This document shows positions 25,868 through 34,763 of a DNA stretch of 64,000 nucleotides, piece after piece. The DNA comes from Spiribacter halobius. Its GTDB lineage: Bacteria > Pseudomonadota > Gammaproteobacteria > Nitrococcales > Nitrococcaceae. The stretch lies in assembly GCF_020883455.1 (NCBI RefSeq), contig NZ_CP086615.1:1302001-1366000 (forward strand), given 5' to 3'. Numbering within the stretch: the first letter of the stretch is position 1; every line of letters starts with the position of its first letter. Made by a program: the position numbers and the translations under genes. Under the pieces are notes generated by a model. That model was not told the origin of the DNA, did no database searches, and worked only from the letters and a program-made list of their open reading frames with translations.

Positions 25868-27628
25868 ATGGGTGACATTGAACACATGCCGAGCGAGGAG
25901 AAGGTACGCGTTCTTGCGAGCGCGCTGGAACAGATTGCGGATGCCGTTATCATTACGGACCGGCAGGGCGTGATCGGCTACGTGAATGAGAGTTTCGAGT
26001 CATTGACCGGCTACTCCAGAAAAGAGGTCATCGGAAAAAAGCCCAACATGCTGAAATCCGGTCGGCACGGGACGGAATTCTATAAGGAGCTGTGGGGTAA
26101 TGTTCACGCCGGGAAGCCATTTCGTGCCGTTTTCGTTAATCGTAAAAAGGACGGAAAACTATATTACGAGTCGAAAACAATTACTCCGGTAAAGTCGCGG
26201 GGCCATGAAGTTACTCATATAGTGGCCACCGGCCGGGACATTACCGAGCGAGTGCAGATGGAACGCCGGTTACGAAAGCAGGCGTACACTGACAGTCTCA
26301 CCGGGCTTGGTAACCGAAGCAGCTTCTGGGAGGCGGTACAGAGGGTTCTTGACTGTCCGCGCACGAGCAACGCGGCGGCGGTGCTGTATGTGGATCTTGA
26401 TGGTTTCAAGGCGGTCAACGACACCTTCGGGCACGCGTGGGGGGACAAGCTACTAATTGCGGTGGGCGAAAGGTTGGCCAGCCTAGTAAGGCGACACGAT
26501 GTGGTAGCGCGCCTAGGCGGCGATGAGTTCGCGATTTTGGCGATGGGCTCGGATGCTGGCGATTACGTGGAAGGGCTGGCGGAAAGACTTCTGGAGGCAC
26601 TCGAAGCGCCTTTTGATGTGGCGGGGGTGGATACGTATCTCTCGGCAAGTGTCGGTGTGGCTGTCATTCCGGAGGGGGTGCTTGAGCCGGAGAGCGTCGT
26701 CCGCCGCGCCGATATCGCCATGTACCGGGCGAAACGTAGCAAGGCGACCTACTGCGTATACGAGGAAGGTATGCAGAGAGCGGTGGCGGATGCGTTCAAT
26801 CTGAAGAACGATATCCGGCATGCACTTGATGAACAGCAGCTCTATCTGGTTTATCAGCCGCAGGTCGCGGCCACCACCGGCGAGATTCGGGGCGTTGAAG
26901 CCTTATTGCGGTGGGAACATCCCAAAATTGGGGATATTCCGCCAAGCAAGTTTATTCCGGTGCTAGAGGAGCTGGGTCTTATTCACAAGGTAGGGAGGTG
27001 GGTGCTGAAGGAAGCCGCGGCGCAATTGAGGGCCTGGCAGGATGAGGGGATTGATGTGCCGCGCGTTGCGGTCAACGTCAGCCCGGTCCAGCTTGAACGA
27101 GCAGCCTTCACAGAGGAGTTGTTGGAGACGCTTGCTGGCGCGGATGTAGCCCCGTCGTCAGTTGAGATTGAGTTGGTCGAAACAACGTTGCTTGCGGACA
27201 TTGATGCGATGGGCGATCGACTCTTTGAGATTTCTGAACGGGGCGTATCGATCGCGCTAGACGATTTTGGTACGGGCTTCTCGGCGCTGAACCACTTACA
27301 TCGGTTTCCCGTAAATGTAGTGAAGATAGATCGGACCTTCGTGGCCGGTCTTGGCTCTGCTAGGGAAGACGCGCGTATTATTGAGGCGATAGTGAGAGTG
27401 GCCGGGGACCTCGGTGTGGAGACGATTGGTGAGGGGGTGGAGACACAGCTACAGTTGGACCGACTTGTGGAGCTTGGGTGTAAATATATTCATGGTTACT
27501 TGGTGGCGTATCCGGCGAAGGCGGAGGGAATCGCAGGCCAGATTGGGGACGATCGTGGAGTGTGGAAAACTGTGCTTGAGTCTGAGGGTAGGGGGGTGAT
27601 GCAATTAAGGGTGGGAACTGAGCGGTGA
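25868..27628 (+). CDS. PAS-GGDEF-EAL cyclic-di-GMP protein
   Basis: A soluble 586-residue protein. An N-terminal PAS domain comes first (ALEQIADAVIITDRQGVIGY, NESFESLTGYSRKEVIGKKP). The GGDEF domain has an intact active site RLGGDEF and an RxxD inhibitory site (RRHD) five residues before it. The EAL domain carries EALLRW, DDFGTGFSALNHL and GEGVETQ. Both synthesis and breakdown of c-di-GMP are possible from the motifs. AGGGGC lies about 7 bases before ATG 25868; the frame is open to 25709 but nothing upstream resembles the family. It ends the signalling cluster. Confidence 0.94.
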   Translation: MGDIEHMPSEEKVRVLASALEQIADAVIITDRQGVIGYVNESFESLTGYSRKEVIGKKPNMLKSGRHGTEFYKELWGNVHAGKPFRAVFVNRKKDGKLYYESKTITPVKSRGHEVTHIVATGRDITERVQMERRLRKQAYTDSLTGLGNRSSFWEAVQRVLDCPRTSNAAAVLYVDLDGFKAVNDTFGHAWGDKLLIAVGERLASLVRRHDVVARLGGDEFAILAMGSDAGDYVEGLAERLLEALEAPFDVAGVDTYLSASVGVAVIPEGVLEPESVVRRADIAMYRAKRSKATYCVYEEGMQRAVADAFNLKNDIRHALDEQQLYLVYQPQVAATTGEIRGVEALLRWEHPKIGDIPPSKFIPVLEELGLIHKVGRWVLKEAAAQLRAWQDEGIDVPRVAVNVSPVQLERAAFTEELLETLAGADVAPSSVEIELVETTLLADIDAMGDRLFEISERGVSIALDDFGTGFSALNHLHRFPVNVVKIDRTFVAGLGSAREDARIIEAIVRVAGDLGVETIGEGVETQLQLDRLVELGCKYIHGYLVAYPAKAEGIAGQIGDDRGVWKTVLESEGRGVMQLRVGTER

Positions 27629-27655
27629 CCGCCCGCTCCTGGCCGGAAAGAGTCT

Positions 27656-28675
27656 TCAACGATGCGGGGTGCGTCCGGTGAGCGCTACCTGGTTTGCGTC
27701 GCTGATTCCGAAGCGCTCTCTGTACGCCTGGGGCACGGCGCCCGTCCGGCGCTTGAACACGCGGCGGAAGTGGGTCACGTCCTCATAGCCCACAGCGTTC
27801 GCGATCTCCTGGATGGATTGCAGGTCGTTCTCCAGCAGGTGGCGGGACGCGTTAATGCGTAGTTGGTGGAGGTAATTGAGGGGTGACTCGCCGGTAACTG
27901 CCTTGAAGCGCCGGGCGAAATTGCTCGGGCTCATGCCGGCGCGCCGCGCCAGGTCGTTTACGCGCACGGGCTCGGCGAAATGCCGGAACAGCCATTCCTG
28001 CACCCGGTAGATCCGTTGGTCGCTATGGGCGGCCTCGGGCGGTTCCATGTCATAGCCCATCTGCCAGTAGCGCGGTGTCTGCAGGAGCAGTGCTTTCGCG
28101 GTTTCCACCGCAACGCGGTGTCCGCAGTGTTTCTCCACCAGGTAGAGGCTGAGGTCGACGCCGGCATACACGCCGCCGCTGCAGAGCAGGTTCCCCGATT
28201 CGGTGATGATGCGCTCGGGTTGCCACCGCACCTGTGGATAGCGCCTGCGGCAGGCGTCGGCAACACCCCAGTGTGTTGTCGCGGGGCGTCCATCGAGCAG
28301 GCCGGCCTCGGCTACCAGTGCGGCGCCCGCGCAGACCCCCGCCACGGTGGCGCCGCGGTCGTGCCAGTTGCGAAGCCATGGATAGAGGGCGGCGTGGGCT
28401 GGGCAGTCCGCTTCCAGGTCGACGCCTACCGCGGACACGATGACGATATCGGCGTGGTCGATGTCCCCGATGCTGCAATCCGGCGCCAGCCCGACGCCGG
28501 CCGCGGTGCGCACCGTGCGCCCGTCCTGGGAGGCGGTGCGCACGCGGTAGCGTGGCTGCGTCCGTCTGCCGCGCATTCGGTTCCAGAGGACGCCGGCCGT
28601 GCCGAACACCTCCAGCGGTGCGATGGCTGTCGTGGGCATGCCGTTGTCCACGAGCACTACGGTGACGTCGAGCAT
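27656..28675 (-). CDS. GlxA-family AraC-type transcription regulator
   Basis: A 339-residue regulator with an N-terminal DJ-1/PfpI-like domain (DVTVVLVDNGMPTTAIAPLE, then GVCAGAALVAEAGLLDGRPA with the nucleophile-elbow Cys, then TTHW) and a C-terminal double AraC HTH (RVNDLARRAGMSPSNFARRF, then IQEIANAVGYEDVTHFRRVF). The family regulates quaternary amine or amino acid catabolism; the ligand here is unknown. It lies 52 bases downstream of a GFA-domain gene on the same strand and converges with the GGDEF-EAL gene. Confidence 0.92.
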   Translation of the reverse strand: MLDVTVVLVDNGMPTTAIAPLEVFGTAGVLWNRMRGRRTQPRYRVRTASQDGRTVRTAAGVGLAPDCSIGDIDHADIVIVSAVGVDLEADCPAHAALYPWLRNWHDRGATVAGVCAGAALVAEAGLLDGRPATTHWGVADACRRRYPQVRWQPERIITESGNLLCSGGVYAGVDLSLYLVEKHCGHRVAVETAKALLLQTPRYWQMGYDMEPPEAAHSDQRIYRVQEWLFRHFAEPVRVNDLARRAGMSPSNFARRFKAVTGESPLNYLHQLRINASRHLLENDLQSIQEIANAVGYEDVTHFRRVFKRRTGAVPQAYRERFGISDANQVALTGRTPHR

Positions 28676-28727
28676 GTCGGGGATCTCCGGTTCGCCCTCG
28701 CTGCGGCGCGCGCGGGAGCCGGCATGA

Positions 28728-29162
28728 CTATGCCTCCGCGCCTAGGCCCGAGCCGCCCATTTCCTCGGGCACATCCTTCAGCTTGGCCACGCCGTCGTGG
28801 ACGCGCAACACCGCCTCCGCGTAGTTGACGTGCACCTGGGGTTCGAAGGGCAGGTCGGGAAGAAGGGCGGCATAGACGTCGACGAGGCCCATGGACGGAT
28901 GGACGGTGAACAGGTGCCCGCCGCAGCGTCGGCACCACTTGCGCTGGCTGGCAGGCGTCTTCTCGTAGGTTGCTATGTTCCCGGCGCCGCCGGTGATTTT
29001 CAGCGCCTCCGGTGGCCAGAGTGTGAAGGCGTTGACCGGGCCCGCGGACCAGTGCCGACATGAGTGGCAATGGCAATAGCCCATCGCGGCGGGCTCGCCG
29101 TTCACGGCGAACTGCACCGCGCCACAAAAACAGCTTCCGGTGTAGGCTTGCTCTTTGATCAT
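28728..29162 (-). CDS. GFA-domain (glutathione-dependent formaldehyde-activating-like) protein
   Basis: A 144-residue protein of the CENP-V/GFA fold. Zinc ligands are in GSCFCGAVQF, YCHCHSCRHWS and RKWCRRCGGHL, matching the C-x-C, C-x-C-x2-C and C-x2-C pattern of the family. Most such proteins have no proven substrate. ATG 29162 follows a run of G's (GGGGGG). The frame extends to 29513 without family resemblance. It is probably cotranscribed with the GlxA-type regulator downstream. Confidence 0.9.
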   Translation of the reverse strand: MIKEQAYTGSCFCGAVQFAVNGEPAAMGYCHCHSCRHWSAGPVNAFTLWPPEALKITGGAGNIATYEKTPASQRKWCRRCGGHLFTVHPSMGLVDVYAALLPDLPFEPQVHVNYAEAVLRVHDGVAKLKDVPEEMGGSGLGAEA

Positions 29163-29548
29163 GGGACGTCCCCCCGCGTTGCGCGATTGCGTTGCCCGGC
29201 GTCCGGACCGCGGACGCAGGAGGCATTCTGGTTGCCGGGGGCGTGCTGGCCCAGTGTCAGAATCCGCATATCGCCGGGTCGATTCTGCTTCGGTACGGCC
29301 TTTCGCGGACCGCCCGCGTAGTGCTGGGGGACGGAGTTCGTGACAAGGGCGGGCGACCGGCGCGCCGACCGGCGATAGCGCTTCTTTGCGGGGAGTAGCC
29401 GCATCGAAGGACGCGGCTGGGTCCTGCGACAGGAAACGGCGAAAGCCGGCTTCGCGGTCGAGCAGTGGCTGGAAGCGGAGGCCGTGCGCCTCTGGTCGGA
29501 CAGCGACGACCAAGTCTAGAGAATGCGTACGAGAAGAAATCGACCTAA
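29163..29548. other. Intergenic stretch with no recognisable gene
   Basis: Short frames on both strands lack ribosome-binding sites. It lies at the edge of a decayed region (outer-membrane and TRAP remnants follow). Confidence 0.5.
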
Positions 29549-29953
29549 TTAGTGCACGTAGAGCACCCCAAAACCCACTTCTGCTTCGTAATCGCTGCGC
29601 ACAATTGGGCTATCCCTGACATCGCTACTGTAGTGCTCGTATAGCGCCTCGCCAAAAACCTGCCATTTCTCGGTGACAAAATAACGGAAGGTATAGTTTA
29701 TCCCGATAGAGCGAAAGCCACCGTCGAGATCGGTTTCATCCAGCCCAGAATTAGCTGCCTGTTCTGAGTCTATACCAAAGTCCCTATTAGCATAATCGCT
29801 ATCGTGGAAAACCAAAACAAGACTCAGGTCTGACCCCGTACCATCTGTTTGATCACCGAAACGACGCCCAGCCCCGAAAATAACAAGATTCCCGTCCTCG
29901 CTAGTAATAAGTCGCCCGTCTAGCCAATAACGCCAGTCCGAATCAAAAAAAAG
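29549..29953 (-). pseudogene. MipA/OmpV-like outer membrane protein, C-terminal remnant
   Basis: A 134-residue open stretch closed upstream by TGA (29954-29956) and lacking a start codon or signal peptide. It carries alternating beta-strand sequence with DSDWRYWLDGRL, IFGAGRRFGDQTDGTGSDLS, SIGINYTFRYFVTEKWQVFG and DSPIVRSDYEAEVGFGVLYV, ending in the aromatic-rich C-terminal strand typical of beta-barrels. This resembles the last strands of MipA/OmpV proteins. The base composition is AT-richer than its neighbours. It is N-terminally truncated, so probably non-functional. Confidence 0.6.
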
Positions 29954-30058
29954 TCAGGAATTGGAACGCGAGCAGTTTAATAGGCACTGATCACTGTGAG
30001 TCCGATCTGGGTCGGGAGGCGCTGTTTTCAATCAGAATCTGAGTGCTTGAGCTGTATC

Positions 30059-30602
30059 GTCGCCTTCGGCGCCCTGTTGATGCTCCCGTACATGCGCGAC
30101 TCCGGTGGCGTCGCCGGATTCAGCGGAATTGCGCTGCTGGCGGTCCTCTCGTTCGCACGTCCGGCACCGTACCGTCCGAGCCTGCGGCGGCTGGTGGACG
30201 GGATGATTGAAGGCGTCATGGCTGCCGCGAAGCTCGCACTCATCCTCGCGGCAATCGGCATCATCGTCCAAATGCTGACGACCACCGGCCTGGGCGTGAC
30301 GTTGGGGCGGTTCATGATCGAGGTCTCCCGGGAGAGCCTTGCGGTCGGGCTAGTGTCTGAAGGCACTGGTGGTGTTCGTGCTGACGCTGTCGGCCAGCTT
30401 CATGATGGCCTGTTCATTGTACGGCGTACTGCGCGGGCGGCTCGGTTGGGCCGAGCGCCTGATCCTGCTGCTCGGGCCGGCAACCTTCCTTGCCTATCTG
30501 TTCATGGGCTCGGCCTGGCTCGGGATCGTTGCCCCTGCGCTGCTTGCGGTCGTCTACGCTTACCGGCGTCAGGTCGGGACGCCGATTGCGGCGAATGCCT
30601 AG
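30059..30602 (+). pseudogene. TRAP transporter large permease remnant
   Basis: The first piece contains GGVAGFSGIALLAVLSFARP, then LVDGMIEGVMAAAKLALILA and AIGIIVQMLTTTGLGVTLG, typical of the membrane core of fused or DctM-type TRAP permeases. After about 30352 the homology jumps to another frame (LVVFVLTLSASFMMACSLYG, then GWAERLILLLGPATFLAYLF) and ends at 30602. The middle of the protein is missing and the frame is shifted, so this is a deletion product. The continuing first frame runs by chance into the LLM gene downstream. Confidence 0.7.
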
Positions 30603-30748
30603 TTTCGGCATGGCGTGCGCAGGCATGCGCGAGTGCGGCTGTCAGCCGCGGCAAGACTCAGGGCGGGCGCAACCCGTGCGGTCGCCTGCCGCCAGTTTCG
30701 GGGACCACCGAGGTCTCGTGTGCTGTGAGGTCACCGGGAGAGGAATTC

Positions 30749-31702
30749 ATGAACCCTAGACTCAAGTTCGGCGTCCGGCTCAACATCCAAGGCGAAATGG
30801 GTTCGTCATCTTCGGGATTCGACTTCACTCTCGAGATGGCGCGCGCGGCAGAAGACCTCGGCTTCGACTCGGTGTGGATGCCCGATCACCTCGAGAACGC
30901 GCATCTTGATCGCTCCCGCCCTATCCTCGAGCACTGGACCACACTCACGGCCGTCGGCGCCCTCACGGAGCGGGTGCGCCTGGGTGGCCATACCTACAAT
31001 GACAATCTGCGCCATCCCGGCGTGACCGCGAAGATGGCCGCGACGGTCGACCAGATCACCCAGGGTCGGCTCATCCTGGCGCCGGGATCGGGCTGGTTCG
31101 GCGACGAGTGCCATGCCTACGGGATCGAGTGGTTCGAGCCCGATCGTCGCAAGGCGCGGTTGCGCGAGTCCATCCAGGTCCTGCAGTCGTTGTTCACCGA
31201 CGAGCGCACCACCTTCGATGGCGAGTTCTTCCGTCTGCAGGACGCCTACTGCAACCCCAAGCCGGTGCAGCAGCCCTATCCACCGTTCTGGATCGCCGGC
31301 GAGGCCCCGCTGACCCAGGAAATGGTCGCGGAGCTGGGGGACGCCTGGTTCATGTACAGCCGCCGACCGGAGCAGGTGGCGCGCATGGTGCCGCCCATGC
31401 TGGAGCGCCGGCGTGACCGCCCCCTCGGCGTAACCCTGTCGACTGTCTATCTGAGTGGAGACAGCGACGCTGAGGCGCAACGCTGGGCGGAGATGTATGC
31501 CGAGGAGCGCAAGCATCGCTTCACCGTGCCGCCCACGGTGGACGACGTTTTGGCCTCCAACCTGCTCGGCAGCCCGGAGCGCATACACGAGCGGATCGCG
31601 GAGTGGGCCGAGGCGGGTGTCGACTACCTCGTCATCCAGCCCATGCCGCCCATGGACGGCTTGCGCGCATTCGGCGAGAAGATCCTGCCTGCCTACCTGT
31701 AG
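30749..31702 (+). CDS. LLM-class flavin-dependent oxidoreductase
   Basis: A luciferase-like monooxygenase-fold enzyme of 317 residues using FMN or F420. Typical segments are KFGVRLNI at the N-terminus, AEDLGFDSVWMPDH, GRLILAPGSGWFGDE, YGIEWFEPDRRKARLRESIQ, YCNPKPVQQPYPPFWIAG and a C-terminal TVDDVLASNLLGSPERI. AGAGGA lies about 6 bases before ATG 30749, which I prefer to the longer open frame from 29996 that merely includes the TRAP remnant. The substrate is unknown. Confidence 0.9.
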   Translation: MNPRLKFGVRLNIQGEMGSSSSGFDFTLEMARAAEDLGFDSVWMPDHLENAHLDRSRPILEHWTTLTAVGALTERVRLGGHTYNDNLRHPGVTAKMAATVDQITQGRLILAPGSGWFGDECHAYGIEWFEPDRRKARLRESIQVLQSLFTDERTTFDGEFFRLQDAYCNPKPVQQPYPPFWIAGEAPLTQEMVAELGDAWFMYSRRPEQVARMVPPMLERRRDRPLGVTLSTVYLSGDSDAEAQRWAEMYAEERKHRFTVPPTVDDVLASNLLGSPERIHERIAEWAEAGVDYLVIQPMPPMDGLRAFGEKILPAYL

Positions 31703-32208
31703 CGGCGGGTTCCCGTCCGCGGCCTGGCGCCGAGCTTCTGAGAGAACCGGGCCGCGACTATCAGGAATCTCCGGCTTCTCCTGCCGGAGTGCTGAGCGTA
31801 GTGGGGGACGTCCAGTACCTCTTCCGACTTCCGCGCACTACGCCTCGCGGCTCACCTTGGAGTTTACGAGATCACGCGTGAGGCATTACCACGGCTCGTA
31901 TCGAGCATGGCCGCCGGCCTGGCCGAAACTCACGGCCGCCTTGCCTTCACCGGTCGATTCTTTAGCTTCTGACATGCCATGCACCTTCCTACGTTCGCCG
32001 GCTAATGGCTGAGTTGCGCGGCGTTCGTGCTTTCACGTGCACGGGGGGCTAGTCCTGATCCCGCTTGTCAGACGCGATGCGCCATCGATACGTCGTTGAG
32101 CGCCGTTGCGCCGGTACCCACGCGCCGTCGGGTCAGACCCTGACTCCGAAACAAAGGAAGGCCCCGCGCGGGGGCCAAAAGCAGGAGGAGAGGTCGATGC
32201 CGTTGGCA
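31703..32208. other. Intergenic stretch with no recognisable gene
   Basis: About 500 bases between the convergent LLM and opgH genes. Only short frames without ribosome-binding sites. Nothing else seen. Confidence 0.5.
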
Positions 32209-34185
32209 TCACCGGATTCTATGCAATCCGTGTGCCATTCGCTCACGTGGATGGCAGCCGGTGGGGCCGAGGGGCGGTGCCAGCGATTGCGCCGGCATGG
32301 GCCGGGGACGCTCCAGGGGCAGTCGCAGCACAGCGTAATCGGCCGCCATGCGCTCGGTCGCGCGAGTTGCAAGCCCTTGCTCCAGATCGGCCAGCACGGC
32401 GGGCGGCTGGCGCTCCGCCGGGATGACAAAGAGTCCCAGCCGGAGCAGCCGCTCTCCGAGTCGCGGCTGGCTGGTCAACACCACGAGGGGGGCCGCGAGC
32501 ACCAGCCCGACGAGTACCGGCGTCAGTGCCCAGAAGAAACGGGTTGCGAGCGCCAGGGTGAAACCACCCCAAAACACGCCAGCGGCAGTGGCGAGGACAG
32601 TGTGGCGTAGCGCCTCGCTCCAGGGGACGGTGCGTCCGCAGCGGTTCTGAGGGTTCCAGGAGACACGGCGGCCGCATAGCACGCACGCCACGAACCAGGC
32701 GTGGAACGTCATCATCACCGGTGCAAGCACCACCGAGAACACCAGCTCCAGCACGGCGCCGGCGAGGAGCGGCGGCGCGCCGCCGAATGCCAGCCGACTG
32801 GCGCGTCGCCCGAGCGTCAGCGCCACCCCCAGCACCTTCGGCAGCACGAGCATGGCCACCACAATCCCCAGCAGCCACAGAATCTCGTCACCGCGAGTGA
32901 CTGGCCAGCGCGGGAAGAGCTGGTAGCCGTCGACGAAGTAGTGCTCCGTGCGCAAGGCGCGCTGCAGGGCGTCCGCGGTGCTCGTCAGCAGCAGGGCAAG
33001 CCACAGGAAGGAGCAGCCATAGGCGAGGGCACCCATAAGGAAATACAGCCGATTTAGCGTGTGCAGACCGTAGGCGGCGAGCAGTCGCAGGTGTTGCAGA
33101 TTGCCCTCGGCCCAGCGACGGTCGCGCTTGGCGTGGTCCAGCACGTTGCCCGGCAGCTCCTCGTAGCTGCCGCCGATCTCCGGCAGCAGGTAGACGTACC
33201 AGCCCCCGCGGCGCATGAGTGCCGCTTCGACGAAGTCGTGACTCAGGATCTCGCCCCCGAGGGGCGGGCGGCCGGAGAGCACGGGCAGGCCACAGTGGTC
33301 CATGAATGGTCGGGTGCGCAGGATTGCGTTGTGGCCCCAGTAGTTGGCGGTGTCTGTCTGCCAGAAGCTCATCCCGGTGGCGAGCATGGGTGCGTAAAGG
33401 GCCGCGGCGAACTGCTGCATACGCGCGAACGGCGTTCGCTGGCCCACCGGCTGGGGCACCGTCTGTAGGATCCCGGCGGTCGGATTCACCTGCATGGTGC
33501 GCACAAGCGTGGTGAGCGTACGGCCGCTCATGAGGCTGTCGGCATCGAGCACCACGAGATATTCATAGCGCTCGCCCCAGCGTCGGCAGAACTCCGCGAT
33601 GTTGCCGGCCTTGCGTCCCTCGTTGCGCGTTCGGCGGCGGTAGTACTGTCCACTGCAACCCTGCAGGCGCCGGCAGAGCGCCGCCCATGCCTGCGCCTCC
33701 TCGGTGGCGATGGCCTCGTCGGTGCTGTCGCTGAGCAGGTAGAAGTCGAAGGCGCTGCCCTCGCCGGTGCGCTGCAGATCGCGGTAGACGGCCTCGAATC
33801 CTGCGATCACGCGGGTGACGTCCTCATTGTGGACCGGCATCACGATCGCGGTGCGCGTAGTGATTGGCAGATCGGCCGGCGCTCGGGCGGGAGCCGGTCG
33901 CAGCGATAGCGGGTCCCGCCCGAGGGCAAGCAGGGCCGCCCCGGTGGCTGCCGTGCAGAACGCAACGGCGATCCAGCCCGAGGTCACCGTGAACAAGGCG
34001 AGGATGACCCCCTCCAGTGGCGAGAGGCCGTTCGCTGCCAGGACGCCGAACATCAGGGCGACGAGATAGGCCGTGAGCCCGAGACAGGCGCTGAAGAACG
34101 CGAGTCTGCGCAGGCGCGGCAACGGCACCTCGAGACCCGTATGGATGGGCCACAAGGGATCGGCGAGAGAGTGGTTCGTGTGCAT
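32209..34185 (-). CDS. opgH: Osmoregulated periplasmic glucan glucosyltransferase
   Basis: Inner-membrane GT2 enzyme that makes the beta-1,2-glucan backbone from UDP-glucose and passes it to the periplasm. The 658 residues match shorter OpgH/MdoH forms. Two N-terminal membrane helices precede the catalytic domain (TAIVMPVHNEDVTRVIAGFE, VVLDADSLMSG, LSHDFVEAALMRRGGWYVYL, KRDRRWAEGN), followed by a multi-helix C-terminal membrane part. GGGAG lies about 6 bases before ATG 34185. The usual partner opgG is not upstream or downstream here. Confidence 0.93.
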   Translation of the reverse strand: MHTNHSLADPLWPIHTGLEVPLPRLRRLAFFSACLGLTAYLVALMFGVLAANGLSPLEGVILALFTVTSGWIAVAFCTAATGAALLALGRDPLSLRPAPARAPADLPITTRTAIVMPVHNEDVTRVIAGFEAVYRDLQRTGEGSAFDFYLLSDSTDEAIATEEAQAWAALCRRLQGCSGQYYRRRTRNEGRKAGNIAEFCRRWGERYEYLVVLDADSLMSGRTLTTLVRTMQVNPTAGILQTVPQPVGQRTPFARMQQFAAALYAPMLATGMSFWQTDTANYWGHNAILRTRPFMDHCGLPVLSGRPPLGGEILSHDFVEAALMRRGGWYVYLLPEIGGSYEELPGNVLDHAKRDRRWAEGNLQHLRLLAAYGLHTLNRLYFLMGALAYGCSFLWLALLLTSTADALQRALRTEHYFVDGYQLFPRWPVTRGDEILWLLGIVVAMLVLPKVLGVALTLGRRASRLAFGGAPPLLAGAVLELVFSVVLAPVMMTFHAWFVACVLCGRRVSWNPQNRCGRTVPWSEALRHTVLATAAGVFWGGFTLALATRFFWALTPVLVGLVLAAPLVVLTSQPRLGERLLRLGLFVIPAERQPPAVLADLEQGLATRATERMAADYAVLRLPLERPRPMPAQSLAPPLGPTGCHPRERMAHGLHRIR

Positions 34186-34763
34186 GCTGCTCTCCCGTCA
34201 CCAGAAACCGGAACTCCCGCGGAGCACGCTTCCGTCCGGGGTCTCGTGGTTTCTGCCACCGCCGGCGCGGCGTCATCGGCGGTTGTGGAGAAGGCTTGGA
34301 GTGGCCGAGGTCGGCCTTCACTGCCCATTGCTTTGCAAGAGTCGTTCCCGGCGGCATCCGGCGGCGGTATGGAGGCGTCTTGGACGGGGCCGTGCGCATG
34401 CGGCGAACGCGCGTCGCCGAGCTGGGCTGATCGTGGCTGCGTGCTCGTTGCCGGCCGCAGCCCGGCTTGGCGGGACGGGGCGCCGTCTGGTCCTGTCGGA
34501 ACGGGGCGCCGGCCAAGCCGCCGACGTCTCCGCCTTCCGCCACCGCCCGGTTGGCGACCAGCAGCGTCCCCACGCTAACGGATCTGTCGTGTGTCGGCGA
34601 CGGAGGGGGCGCGCCCGGCGCTGCTGCGTCCCCGGCTTTCCGGGTTCCCTGCAACCGCGCTCGTGGCCGATCGGGCGTCGGCGACTCGCGACACTGTGAC
34701 AGATGGCAAGGGCGGGCCTAGAGTACGGCAGCTTCGCTCGCAGGCAGGACGGTAATCCGTTTC
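34186..34763. other. Divergent intergenic region between opgH and antiporter genes
   Basis: Nearly 580 bases, GC-rich, with several overlapping frames but no ribosome-binding site or family match. No clear operator was seen. Confidence 0.45.

Noticed and set aside
29996-31702. A single 568-aa fusion of membrane protein and LLM oxidoreductase
   Set aside because: The first part is a TRAP remnant that loses homology after about 30352. The oxidoreductase has its own ribosome-binding site and ATG at 30749.
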